Shown here: positions 18,445-26,962 of the stretch, in pieces
How positions within the stretch are numbered: the stretch's first letter is position 1
How the letters are laid out: every line of letters starts with the position of its first letter
Assembly (NCBI GenBank): GCA_965249765.1
Contig: CBDFMR010000005.1
Location: 2,356,001 to 2,420,000 of the forward strand
Reading direction: 5' to 3'
DNA length: 64,000 bases
DNA from: CBDFMR01 sp965249765
GTDB taxonomy: Bacteria > Bacteroidota > Bacteroidia > Chitinophagales > Saprospiraceae
Made by a program: the position numbers and the translations under genes
The notes under the pieces: generated by a model
Told to the model about the DNA's origin: nothing
The model's database searches: none
Seen by the model: the letters and a program-made list of their open reading frames with translations, nothing else

Positions 18445-21087
18445 CTATTCTCCAAAACCTATCGACCTCCTTTTATATGCCTCACTTTGTTTTTTATTGA
18501 GGACATTGGATACGTCAATATCGCTGATTGTTGTGGACGTTCGTTTTGACTTTGGTTTGCCTTCAAGCGATTCTTGAGCAATTCGTAGATTTTGTTCTTT
18601 TATCGCTTCGAGAACTATTTTCCTTATTGTCCTGGCATTGCCAAAATACTTGTCTCGTTTTTCATGAAGATCTGCAACAGCCATCTTGAGCACCTTAGCA
18701 CCTTTCGCTGAAATTTTATATCCTTCTTGCTTGATCATGCTTTGACTAATGTCTAATAGTTCAGCAGGTGAATAGTCGTTGAATATGAGCACCTTATCAA
18801 ATCGTGATCTCAGTCCTGGATTGGCTTTAAGAAATACCTCCATGTTATCTGGGTAACCGGCTGCAAAAACAAAGAACTCACCCCTACTGTCTTCCATCCT
18901 TTTGAGGATGGTCTGGATGGCCTCATTGCCATAGTCGCCTTGGAGCCCATTGAAATTGGACAACGCATAGGCTTCGTCAATGAAGAGTACTCCCCCAGAT
19001 GCCTCGTCGATACGTTCTGCTGTTTTGATAGCAGTCTGTCCAACAAATCCTGCAACCAAACCTTGGCGATCCGTCTCTACCATATGACCACGTTCCAGAA
19101 TTCCTAGGGCTTTGTAGATATTTGCCAATATTCTGGCAACAGTAGTCTTCCCCGTCCCAGGATTACCGATAAAAAGGGTGTGTAGATAGAACTTATTGAG
19201 GACGTCCTTGCCATCTTCTATGTAGTAGCGTACTATACTTACGAGGTCGTGTATCTCTTCTTTGACTTTATCTATTCCTATCAATGTATCGAGTTCTTCG
19301 ATGGCTTGATCCAATAATTTATAGTCGATAGGTATTCTGGGCAACTGCGATAGTTTCTTGGACCTTATTTTGTCTACATCTTCGCCAAGGATCATTGACA
19401 ATATATCGACATCGAGAGATTCCGTATTCTTCTTTGCCATCAATCTGAGACCCATATAGACCTTGGTTTCTTCGATTAGATCAAATACGAACCTAGCATT
19501 TCCAAATGATTTGTCTCTACCTCTAAACTCAGCTACAATGATCTCATTGATCTTAAATCGAGCATCTTCTGTGAGTTGTACCTCTTTCTCTTTACTGGCA
19601 TAGCCTGCAATCTCCATAAGTTCCTGAGGGAGGTAGTCCTTGAAATCAAAGAAGGTCTTGAAGCGTGATCTCAATCCCGGATTGGATTCAATAAAGTGCT
19701 TCATTTCCTTTGGATATCCTGCCACTATGACGGCAAGGTCACCTATTCCATTTGACATCTCTTTCACCAGAAGCTCTATGACCTCCCGCCCAAAATCTTT
19801 GCTATCATCATTGGATCTTGCGAGTGCATAGGCCTCATCTATAAACAGTACACCTCCTCTTGCCTTTTCGAGAGCAGCCTTCACCTTTGGAGCGGTCTGA
19901 CCGATATATTCTCCGACTAGATCGACTCTATCCACCTCATGAACATGTCCTTTGGACAAGAGTCCCATCTTCTTGTATAAGGCACCCATCATCTGCGCCA
20001 CCGTCGTCTTTCCAGTACCGGGATTACCGCTAAATACAGAATGAATGCTCAGGTCTTCTTTCTCTTCGAAGCCCTTTGACTTTCTCAGTTTAAGAAATTG
20101 AATGTACTGGGCATGATCCCTTACTTGCTGCTTGATTTCTGACAATCCTACCAAAATATCCAACTCAGCAAGTAACTCCTCAAATGTCTTATTGAGGTGA
20201 ACGTTGTTCTCTAGAGACTGTGTGGTCTCACCATTAGGCAACCTAATGATGGGATTGCCCTCGGTAAAATCATCCCCTACATAAAATGGTACGACAGCCA
20301 CTAGTGTGTCCATAAAGATGATCTCTACTGTGTATCGACCTAGTCTCCATGAGCCTTTTACATTGGAACCCCAGCCAGCAGAGAGTGTGATGGTCTCATC
20401 ACCTCCTTCGATATTTTGAAGTCGGTTAACCTGACCTTTGAGCTCTTTGGCTTCGTTATAAAATTTGACAAACACTTCGCAATGCCAATCGACCGTCAGC
20501 TTATTTCTTAAAACGATCTCAGAATATATATATCTGGTTTCTTCGTTACCAAATTCAGTCATGTATGTGCGATCATCTACATTGACATCATCGTACTGAC
20601 CTTCATATAGTTTTACCGATTCAAGTGAAATATACATTCCATCACCGTCATGACTATCAAGGTCTTCTATGTAAAAGTACTTGGTCGCAACCTTTACTTC
20701 ATCAACCCATGCCTCCCAGTAAAATGTACCTTTCTTCCAGAAAGCACCATCTTTTTTGTTGCCCCATCCCTCACGTATGTAGACAATACTATCGTACTTA
20801 CTCACTTTCTTTTTAAAACTTAATGAGCATATTTCCTTCTTATTTTTCTTTATGCTATAGCATTTTAGTTTTACATCAATTTCCCATACCTCTCGGTCAA
20901 AAAGTTTATTGTAGAAAGAAAACTCAGCATAAACATAGCTTGTTTCATAGCGATCAAAGACCTGTCGGTACTTCTTCTTGTTGTCAGCAAGCCATTCTGT
21001 CGACGAGTATACCCTTAGTTCTTTGAACTTGTAATTCTTTGGAATGTCCTTTTCAGATCGCTTATCCATTGGTGCCAAACTAAACAT
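18445..21087 (-). CDS. Tandem CbxX/CfxQ-type AAA+ ATPase with two N-terminal beta domains
   Basis: The 880-residue protein has four parts. Residues about 22-142 and 155-272 are two related beta-rich domains; SYVYAEFSFYNKL in the first aligns with RYIYSEIVLRNKL in the second, and REGWGNKKDGAFWKKG with SAGWGSNVKGSWRLG. Two AAA+ modules of the CbxX/SpoVK family follow: Walker A GNPGTGKTT at 354-362 and 641-649, Walker B VLFIDEAYAL at 413-422 and 700-709, with arginine fingers in NPGLRSRF. Such ATPases remodel protein complexes; the beta domains probably recruit the client. The next start, Met-7 (21069), is possible. No substrate gene is adjacent. Confidence 0.85.
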   Translation of the reverse strand: MFSLAPMDKRSEKDIPKNYKFKELRVYSSTEWLADNKKKYRQVFDRYETSYVYAEFSFYNKLFDREVWEIDVKLKCYSIKKNKKEICSLSFKKKVSKYDSIVYIREGWGNKKDGAFWKKGTFYWEAWVDEVKVATKYFYIEDLDSHDGDGMYISLESVKLYEGQYDDVNVDDRTYMTEFGNEETRYIYSEIVLRNKLTVDWHCEVFVKFYNEAKELKGQVNRLQNIEGGDETITLSAGWGSNVKGSWRLGRYTVEIIFMDTLVAVVPFYVGDDFTEGNPIIRLPNGETTQSLENNVHLNKTFEELLAELDILVGLSEIKQQVRDHAQYIQFLKLRKSKGFEEKEDLSIHSVFSGNPGTGKTTVAQMMGALYKKMGLLSKGHVHEVDRVDLVGEYIGQTAPKVKAALEKARGGVLFIDEAYALARSNDDSKDFGREVIELLVKEMSNGIGDLAVIVAGYPKEMKHFIESNPGLRSRFKTFFDFKDYLPQELMEIAGYASKEKEVQLTEDARFKINEIIVAEFRGRDKSFGNARFVFDLIEETKVYMGLRLMAKKNTESLDVDILSMILGEDVDKIRSKKLSQLPRIPIDYKLLDQAIEELDTLIGIDKVKEEIHDLVSIVRYYIEDGKDVLNKFYLHTLFIGNPGTGKTTVARILANIYKALGILERGHMVETDRQGLVAGFVGQTAIKTAERIDEASGGVLFIDEAYALSNFNGLQGDYGNEAIQTILKRMEDSRGEFFVFAAGYPDNMEVFLKANPGLRSRFDKVLIFNDYSPAELLDISQSMIKQEGYKISAKGAKVLKMAVADLHEKRDKYFGNARTIRKIVLEAIKEQNLRIAQESLEGKPKSKRTSTTISDIDVSNVLNKKQSEAYKRRSIGFGE

Positions 21088-21295
21088 TAATCTTTAAGCG
21101 AGCTAATATTTTTTTCAGTTTTTGGATCGACTTGATTCTTAAATGTAAATACGGACGGAAGAAGATCTATTACTGACAGCAAATTGATGATATCCTGAAT
21201 GTAGGGAATTATTGATTCATGAAACTAAACCAGCCGCTCATAAAGTTGTTATATCGTCTTATAGGATTAATTTAGCTGAACATTGACAACACTTC

Positions 21296-21637
21296 ATGGC
21301 CAAAGTACTGTTTACATTTGAAGATGCGAGCATTGAAAGTGTGCTGGTAGAGGATGCAGAGAAAGGATATTCAATCCTTGAGATTACAGAAGATCATGAC
21401 ATACATCTCAATCATAATTGTGGAGGAGTGTGTGCCTGTTCGACATGTCATGTCTATGTCAATAAAGGAGAAGAATTCCTTGAAGAGATATCTGATAAAG
21501 AGGAAGATTTTGTCGACCGGGCGATTAATCCAAGGATAGAATCTAGACTTGGTTGTCAATGCACTCTTCTGGATGATCAGGCGGAAATCGAGATAGAAGT
21601 ACCTAACCAATCGGATATTATTGGACATGAACACTAA
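21296..21637 (+). CDS. fdx: 2Fe-2S ferredoxin, ISC/adrenodoxin type
   Basis: The 113-residue protein has the adrenodoxin-like ferredoxin pattern: CGGVCACSTC (Cys at about 42, 47 and 50; the family spacing is CxxxxxCxxC with the first and last two as ligands) and a distal Cys in GCQC near residue 87. It carries electrons in the cytosol, in ISC-type systems to the IscU assembly machinery. iscX follows immediately, which supports an iron-sulfur assembly role. The acidic C-terminus (EIEVPNQSD) fits partner binding. Confidence 0.9.
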   Translation: MAKVLFTFEDASIESVLVEDAEKGYSILEITEDHDIHLNHNCGGVCACSTCHVYVNKGEEFLEEISDKEEDFVDRAINPRIESRLGCQCTLLDDQAEIEIEVPNQSDIIGHEH

Positions 21638-21893
21638 TAACAAATCAATGAGCTTTAAAGATTTTGACGACCTGCCCATTGCGTGGATTGATCATGAAGA
21701 TATTGCCATGAAACTCTATGAGCGATTTGGAGATGACTTCACTGAGAGTAATATCTATCGCATAAGATTTACTGAGTTGATTGAATGGGTATTGGAAATT
21801 TCCAGTTTTGAAGGTATAAGAGAAAATTGTACTGAAGGCCACTTGGAACAGATTCAAGCGAAGTGGGTGTACGAATGGAGAGATAATCAATAG
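21627..21893 (+). CDS. iscX: Fe-S assembly protein IscX
   Basis: This short acidic protein (89 residues from ATG 21627) matches IscX/YfhJ: WIDHEDIAMKLYERFGDDF, YRIRFTELIEWVLEI and HLEQIQAKWVYEWRD. IscX binds the desulfurase IscS and iron and tunes cluster assembly. The sequence is longer at the N-terminus than the E. coli protein, as in other Bacteroidota. ATG at 21648, after the ferredoxin stop, is the alternative start; the 21627 start overlaps ferredoxin by 11 bases. The rest of an isc operon is not here. Confidence 0.9.
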   Translation: MNTNNKSMSFKDFDDLPIAWIDHEDIAMKLYERFGDDFTESNIYRIRFTELIEWVLEISSFEGIRENCTEGHLEQIQAKWVYEWRDNQ

Positions 21894-21898
21894 ACCTG

Positions 21899-22399
21899 AT
21901 GGACCATTCTATTTGGAATAAAATAAAACTACTGGTGTTTGACGTAGATGGCGTCTTTACAAATTCTTCCTTATTGGTTACTGAGTCAGGAGAACTACTT
22001 AGGACTATGAATGTAAAGGACGGACAAGCTGTTAAATTTGCACTCAACGCTGGTTTTGAAATTGCAGTAATAACCAGAGGCAATTCCACAGGAGTAAGAC
22101 GAAGGTTGACAGGGCTTGGAATAAAGCGTCTTTTCGATGCGGTAGACGATAAAATGAAAGTACTGTCATCTATTCTCGATGATATTAATGTAACCTCTGG
22201 TGATGTTCTCTACATGGGTGATGATATTCCTGATATTAAAGTGATGCGAGCCGTTGGACTTGCTTGCGCTCCAGGGGATGCAGTTCCTGAGGCAATTGCT
22301 GTGGCTGATTTTGTCTCTCATCATAGTGGTGGCAAGGGAGCAGTGAGAGACGTAATTCGTCGAGTCATGACCGTACAAGGTAAATGGCCGGGTAATTAG
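21899..22399 (+). CDS. kdsC: KdsC-like HAD phosphatase (KDO-8-phosphate phosphatase)
   Basis: The 166-residue protein is a cap-less HAD phosphatase of the KdsC type: nucleophile motif FDVDGVFT (Asp-15 and Asp-17 region), VITRGNS for motif II and MGDDIPDIKVMRAVGLACAP for motif IV. KdsC hydrolyses 3-deoxy-D-manno-octulosonate 8-phosphate to KDO for lipopolysaccharide. Related enzymes act on other sugar phosphates, so the substrate is inferred. It begins six bases after iscX and sits before a prenyltransferase and maf, a cluster order common in the phylum. Confidence 0.88.
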   Translation: MDHSIWNKIKLLVFDVDGVFTNSSLLVTESGELLRTMNVKDGQAVKFALNAGFEIAVITRGNSTGVRRRLTGLGIKRLFDAVDDKMKVLSSILDDINVTSGDVLYMGDDIPDIKVMRAVGLACAPGDAVPEAIAVADFVSHHSGGKGAVRDVIRRVMTVQGKWPGN

Positions 22400-22402
22400 T
22401 CT

Positions 22403-23344
22403 ATGCATGGCTACTTTAATATACTGCGACCGATCAACTTATTAATCATCGCCTTGATTCAGTACTCCCTTTACTTCCTTATTCTTATCCCTGGACTTAT
22501 TGTCGAGCCAGCACTAAATATATTTGAATTTTCCTTATTGGTTTTGTGCACCGTATTATTGGCGGCTGGTGCTTATATAATTAATGATATTACCGATGTA
22601 TTAGCCGACATGGTCAATAAGCCTGACTATACTTACATAAATAATAGTTTGTCATTTAGCAAGGCTTGGTTTCTATACATTGTCTGTATTATTTTGGGTT
22701 TGATCTCAGCTATTTTGTTGGCCATCTCTGCTGGGGAAAGCTCACTTCTATGGATATTTCCGGTGGTGGCGGCACTGTTATTTTTATATAGTCGGTACCT
22801 TAAAGGGATTCCTCTTATTGGGAATTTGACGGTTGCTTCTTTGGCTGCATTTGTGCCAATGATAATAGTTATTGCTGAGCGAAATCTTTTGTTTCTTCCA
22901 GAATTTAATAATCCTAATATTCTGTTTCCATTAGCTGATCATCACAATGAGCTATGGCACTTGCTGCTTTGGTTTTCTGCATTCTGTTTCATTGTGACTT
23001 TAAATAGAGAAATTGTCAAAGACCTAGAAGATATGGAAGGTGATGAGAAAAGTGGGATTCTTACCTTGCCGCTTTGGATAGGAAAATCACATTCTCGATA
23101 TATATGCATAGCTATTACGTTGCTTACTATTCTAGGAATAGGAATATGGCTATTTTTTGATACACACTTGATTTCTAGGACCTTGCAATTACTGCTTTTG
23201 TCAATTTTTATTATTCCTTTTCTTATCGTATTGTACTATCAGAATACGATGGACTCAAAAAGTGATTACAGCAAAGTGAGTAAGTTATTAAAAATTGTTA
23301 TGGTATTGGGAATCCTGATTGTTCTATTGTTTCGACCAATGTAA
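22403..23344 (+). CDS. UbiA-family membrane prenyltransferase
   Basis: The 313-residue protein has about eight or nine membrane helices. The first Asp motif NDITDVLADMVNKP (about 60-73) and the second, REIVKDLEDMEGD (about 196-208), bind the prenyl diphosphate through Mg. UbiA enzymes join polyprenyl chains to aromatic rings or, in some, glycerol phosphate; in Bacteroidota this linkage group is often annotated as geranylgeranylglycerol-phosphate geranylgeranyltransferase. No quinone genes are nearby, so it is less likely MenA or UbiA itself. It starts four bases after kdsC. Confidence 0.85.
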   Translation: MHGYFNILRPINLLIIALIQYSLYFLILIPGLIVEPALNIFEFSLLVLCTVLLAAGAYIINDITDVLADMVNKPDYTYINNSLSFSKAWFLYIVCIILGLISAILLAISAGESSLLWIFPVVAALLFLYSRYLKGIPLIGNLTVASLAAFVPMIIVIAERNLLFLPEFNNPNILFPLADHHNELWHLLLWFSAFCFIVTLNREIVKDLEDMEGDEKSGILTLPLWIGKSHSRYICIAITLLTILGIGIWLFFDTHLISRTLQLLLLSIFIIPFLIVLYYQNTMDSKSDYSKVSKLLKIVMVLGILIVLLFRPM

Positions 23345-23355
23345 TTTTGAGTATT

Positions 23356-23955
23356 ATGGAGAATTCTAAAAAAATAATCCTCGGCTCTCAATCTCCGCGT
23401 CGAAAATCCCTACTGGAGGGTATGGGGTTTAATTTCTCTGTTGTCACTGCAGAAACGGATGAATCCTTTGATTCATATTATGCTCCAGGAAGTATCGTAA
23501 AATATATTGCTGATGGTAAAGCAAAAGCTATTCGCCCTCTTATCGATCCTAAGAATATTCTTATTACTGCAGACAGCTTGGTTGTTAATAATTATAGAAT
23601 ATTGGGCAAACCACAAAGTGAAGATGAAGTCTATGAGATGCTCTTGTTACTGAGTGATACTTTACACGAAGTATACACCGGAGTCCATGTAAGTGACGAT
23701 ATGTCTGGTGGGACCTTCTTTGATAGAACAGAAGTTAAGTTCTCTTCCATTACCGAGGCTGAAATTGCTCAGTATATTGTTCAAGGAAATCCTTTTGATA
23801 AGGCCGGGGCCTATGGAATCCAGGGATGGATAGGTATTAATAAAGTAGAGTGGATCAGGGGATCATATACCAATGTAATGGGATTGCCAACTCAAAAGTT
23901 GTATGATAAATTATCTGCAATGATGATTAGAACTCCTCATCAGGAGAAGGACTAA
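23356..23955 (+). CDS. maf: Maf family nucleotide pyrophosphatase
   Basis: The protein (199 residues from ATG 23356) has the Maf signature GSQSPRRKSLLEGMG at the N-terminus, ADSLVV in the middle and PFDKAGAYGIQGWIG near the C-terminus. Maf proteins hydrolyse non-canonical or modified nucleoside triphosphates (dTTP/UTP class) to monophosphates and are linked to septum control in Gram-positive bacteria. A TTG at 23347 would add three residues. It ends 18 bases from the convergent prmA gene with no clear terminator between them. Confidence 0.93.
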   Translation: MENSKKIILGSQSPRRKSLLEGMGFNFSVVTAETDESFDSYYAPGSIVKYIADGKAKAIRPLIDPKNILITADSLVVNNYRILGKPQSEDEVYEMLLLLSDTLHEVYTGVHVSDDMSGGTFFDRTEVKFSSITEAEIAQYIVQGNPFDKAGAYGIQGWIGINKVEWIRGSYTNVMGLPTQKLYDKLSAMMIRTPHQEKD

Positions 23956-23973
23956 GAAGATAAGTTTTGTCAC

Positions 23974-24798
23974 TTATATCCGTCTTAGACGAATTGCAGA
24001 CCACTCTCCCCTGTCAACAGACTCAACTGCCGTATAGTATTCTGAATAAGACTGAAGGATCTTATCCTTATCGCCTCGAAGTATTCCAGAAAGCATTAGC
24101 AACATATTAGGTTGCTGTAATGATGCCAGTTTCTCCACTGAATCAAGCAAGATATTTCTATTGATATTGGCTAAGATGATATCAAATTCTTCATCAACTG
24201 TGATGATTTCTCCGTGTGCTAATCTCACATTATCTATGTTGTTTAATCTAAGATTTTCCTTGGAATTAATGATGCACATTCCATCATTATCAATGGCGAG
24301 AACGTCAGATGCTTTCATCATCGCAGCAAGGATGGCAAGAACAGAAGTTCCACAACCGTAATCCAATACTCTTTTTCCCTTCATCTCTATCTTGCTCATT
24401 AGATCTATCATCATATAAGTGGTTTCATGATGACCTGTGCCAAAGGACATCTTCGGGTCAATGATAATCTCATGCTGGGTCTTACCTTGTCTCTCATGAA
24501 AACTAGCCCTGATAGTGCATATGTCTTCGACTCGTATCGGGTCGAATGAAGATTCCCATTTTGAATTCCAATTGGTATATTCTTCTTTGATAGCAGTGGG
24601 CATTACGATGTTCTTGTCCTCACAAAGCACTCTCAATTCATCGACAATCGAGGATTTCAGAAGGCTTTCTTCAAAGTATACTACAATATCCTCCTCCCTT
24701 TCCCATATTGAATTGAAAGGTAGATGTTGTATCTGTGCAATAAAGATTTCTTGATTTTCCCCTGATAAGGGAAATGCAAGTGAAACATATTTAGTCAT
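23974..24798 (-). CDS. prmA: Ribosomal protein L11 methyltransferase
   Basis: The 274-residue protein has an N-terminal substrate-recognition part (to about 105) and a class I SAM methyltransferase fold. PKMSFGTGHHETTYMM, VLDYGCGTSVLAILA (SAM motif I), AIDNDG, and LANINRNIL (the NPPY-like active-site region of PrmA) are present. PrmA trimethylates several residues of ribosomal protein L11 in the cytosol. It starts three bases after the upstream dinB-like gene ends, so both belong to the minus-strand group with folD. Confidence 0.93.
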   Translation of the reverse strand: MTKYVSLAFPLSGENQEIFIAQIQHLPFNSIWEREEDIVVYFEESLLKSSIVDELRVLCEDKNIVMPTAIKEEYTNWNSKWESSFDPIRVEDICTIRASFHERQGKTQHEIIIDPKMSFGTGHHETTYMMIDLMSKIEMKGKRVLDYGCGTSVLAILAAMMKASDVLAIDNDGMCIINSKENLRLNNIDNVRLAHGEIITVDEEFDIILANINRNILLDSVEKLASLQQPNMLLMLSGILRGDKDKILQSYSEYYTAVESVDRGEWSAIRLRRI

Positions 24799-24801
24799 TG
24801 A

Positions 24802-25314
24802 TTATGACGAATGGTGATCTCGACGATATCTGATTGTTGATGGGGCTACTCCAATGTTGTCATCTATAGAATAGTGAGGAAATTCTTGTTTGATGCCCAT
24901 CTTGATAATTGCCAAATGATGAACGGCATGGTCATAACCATACATCAACTCCCTGCCGACTGAAGATTCTAGAACGGATCGATCTGAATCATCAGCGTCA
25001 AATTCTGCCATCACTTTTAATGCGGTAGACTCGTCGAGAATCTGTACACTTTGATCAAGCTCATGAAGCCGCTGAAGAGCAATCTCCTTACTGGTTTCGA
25101 TATTGGGATCACGCTCTCTCTCTCCATAATCCAATATACCAGATTCATCAGCTCTAACAACGCTATTGTAGAAATCGTAAATATGACGTATGTGCTGTCC
25201 TATGGTCGAACCATTGAACAAATCAAGAGGCATCAAATACTCATCACTATTTACTGTATTGAGCACTTCACTAATCTGATTGACTATTTTTCCTGTACTG
25301 GATTTACAATTCAT
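24802..25314 (-). CDS. DinB-family (four-helix bundle) protein
   Basis: Starting from ATG at 25314 gives 170 residues. A longer frame exists upstream, but it overlaps the folD gene and is not conserved in character. STIGQHIRHIYDFYN and YGYDHAVHHLAIIKMG hold the His residues that form the metal site of DinB/YfiT-like proteins. Members act as thiol-dependent metalloenzymes (transferases or hydrolases) in some cases, but most are uncharacterised. It lies between folD and prmA with very short gaps. Confidence 0.8.
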   Translation of the reverse strand: MNCKSSTGKIVNQISEVLNTVNSDEYLMPLDLFNGSTIGQHIRHIYDFYNSVVRADESGILDYGERERDPNIETSKEIALQRLHELDQSVQILDESTALKVMAEFDADDSDRSVLESSVGRELMYGYDHAVHHLAIIKMGIKQEFPHYSIDDNIGVAPSTIRYRRDHHSS

Positions 25315-25346
25315 GAATCGAATTTCAGCATGTAAAATATTAAAAA

Positions 25347-26222
25347 TTATCCTTTCTTTTTTGCCGCCTGTAACGTATTTAATAATAATGAAGTAACTGT
25401 CATAGGTCCGACGCCACCCGGGACTGGAGTGATAGCAAGACATTTGTCCTTAATGTCATCAAAATCAACATCACCCGTCAGTCTATATCCTCTATCCCGT
25501 GAAGAGTCATCTACCCTATTAATGCCAACGTCGACAATCGTAACGCCATCCTTTACCATGTCAGCTTTTACATGATTTGATATACCCAAAGCCACAATCA
25601 GTATATCTGCTTGACGAGTGATATCATTTATATTTTTTGTACGACTATGTGCCAAGGTAACTGTAGCATTTCCGTACTTGTTCTTTCTGGAAAGCAAGAT
25701 GCTGATGGGAGTACCTACAATATTACTTCTACCTAAGACTACGACATGGCTACCTTCAATCTCAATGCCGTTTCGGTCAAGTAGCTGGAGTATTCCATAT
25801 GGTGTCGCTGGTAAAAAACACGGTAAGCCAATCATCATCTTGCCTAGATTAATAGGATGGAATCCATCAACGTCTTTGTCAGGGTCAATAGCCATCGTGA
25901 TTACATCTTCATCAATTCCTTTGGGAAGTGGAAGTTGAACGATAAATCCATCGATATCGGCGTCATTGTTCAAGCTGTGAATGACCTCTAACAACTCCTC
26001 CTGAGTGATGTCGTTGTCTTTCTTTATCAATGTAGATTTAAATCCTACTTGTTCGCAGGACGTTACCTTACTACGCACATAAGACTGACTAGCAGGATTA
26101 TCTCCAACCAATACCGCTGCTAGGTGTGGTGTAATTCCTTTCTTCTCTTTTAAGTCCACCACATCAGCTGCGATTTCCAGTTTGATATCTTTGGCGAGTT
26201 GCCTTCCGTCTAATATTCTCAA
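25347..26222 (-). CDS. folD: Methylenetetrahydrofolate dehydrogenase/cyclohydrolase
   Basis: The 291-residue FolD converts 5,10-methylene-THF to 10-formyl-THF using NADP in the cytosol. Conserved parts include SQSYVRSK (the catalytic Lys-containing helix, about residues 45-52), VQLPLPKGID, DVDGFHPINLG, VVLGRSNIVGTP (dinucleotide site) and the C-terminal PVPGGVGPMT. All appear intact. It complements the Fhs ligase at 41776, which makes the same 10-formyl-THF from formate. A TATCTTTG -7 element lies about 18 bases before the start. Confidence 0.97.
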   Translation of the reverse strand: MRILDGRQLAKDIKLEIAADVVDLKEKKGITPHLAAVLVGDNPASQSYVRSKVTSCEQVGFKSTLIKKDNDITQEELLEVIHSLNNDADIDGFIVQLPLPKGIDEDVITMAIDPDKDVDGFHPINLGKMMIGLPCFLPATPYGILQLLDRNGIEIEGSHVVVLGRSNIVGTPISILLSRKNKYGNATVTLAHSRTKNINDITRQADILIVALGISNHVKADMVKDGVTIVDVGINRVDDSSRDRGYRLTGDVDFDDIKDKCLAITPVPGGVGPMTVTSLLLNTLQAAKKKG

Positions 26223-26239
26223 GTGGAATCTATTTTCCG

Positions 26240-26247
26240 CAAAGATA
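26240..26247 (-). promoter_or_regulatory. -7 promoter element TATCTTTG before folD
   Basis: On the minus strand TATCTTTG fits TAnnTTTG exactly and ends about 18 bases upstream of the folD ATG (26222). The -33 TTG element is not recognisable. Confidence 0.4.
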
Positions 26248-26300
26248 TAATATTAAATTTCCGTATATATGAAATTACAGTATTCTTCTTAGCTTGGTTA

Positions 26301-26864
26301 TCACGTATGAATGAAAAAACGTGAGTAAAAGACGTAGACGATCCATCCTATACAAGTACCTAGAATAGCACCACAAAGTATATCAACAGGGTAATGAACA
26401 CCTACGTAAACTTGCGAGATGCTTATTATACCTGCCCAAACCGAAAATAAGTACCTCCATCGTTTCTTAATGAAAGTAAGTGTAAGAAATAAGAATGTGG
26501 CAATGGAGAAATGATTGCAAGCATGTGATGAAGTGAAGCTATAGCCTGAGCCGCAACGAGCCCTTAGCTCGAATTGATCAAAGTGCTCAATGACATGACA
26601 TGGTCGTACTCTTTGTATACTTTTCTTGATTACTTGAGAAGAAAAGAAATCTGACATCAACACTACGATGAGACAAAATATTACAATGAAGTATCCCTTT
26701 TTCTTAAAATTCAGTACAAGAAATCCTATAAGAAAGATGTATAGCGGAGTCCAGATTATTTTTTCGCGTAAAATGGGCAGCAACCAATCAAATAATTCAT
26801 TTTGAATACCGGTGTTGATCCATTGAAATAATGCTTGGTCAATATGTATTATCCAGTCTGTCAA
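26301..26864 (-). CDS. PAP2 family membrane phosphatase
   Basis: The 187-residue protein has five or six membrane helices and the three PAP2 motifs: KKSIQRVRP (motif 1), SFTSSHACNH (motif 2, in place of PSGH) and SQVYVGVHYPVDI (motif 3 with catalytic His and Asp). Such enzymes remove phosphate from lipid phosphates, for example undecaprenyl diphosphate or lipid A phosphates, on the periplasmic face. The extra TSS before the motif 2 His is common among Bacteroidota members. Substrate is not determined. Confidence 0.88.
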   Translation of the reverse strand: MTDWIIHIDQALFQWINTGIQNELFDWLLPILREKIIWTPLYIFLIGFLVLNFKKKGYFIVIFCLIVVLMSDFFSSQVIKKSIQRVRPCHVIEHFDQFELRARCGSGYSFTSSHACNHFSIATFLFLTLTFIKKRWRYLFSVWAGIISISQVYVGVHYPVDILCGAILGTCIGWIVYVFYSRFFIHT

Positions 26865-26910
26865 TAATAGTATGCCTTAAAGTTGTTCAATAATACGACA
26901 ATTTATTCAA

Positions 26911-26942
26911 CAAAAAAGGCCGCTTCATAGGAAGCAGCCTTC
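26911..26942 (-). terminator. Rho-independent terminator of the decayed adhesin gene
   Basis: On the minus strand AAGGCTGCTTC pairs with GAAGCGGCCTT around a CTAT loop, with one mismatch, then runs into six T residues. It lies 20 bases beyond the adhesin stop (26963). Confidence 0.7.
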
Positions 26943-26962
26943 ACCTTTCATGCAATTATTTC

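Noticed and set aside
23974..24798. Defective SAM motif in PrmA (GCGTS instead of GCGTG)
   Set aside because: This Ser appears to be usual in Bacteroidota PrmA as far as I recall, so it is not taken as damage.
25315..25443. N-terminal extension of the DinB-like protein
   Set aside because: It overlaps folD and has no family character; ATG 25314 is a better start.
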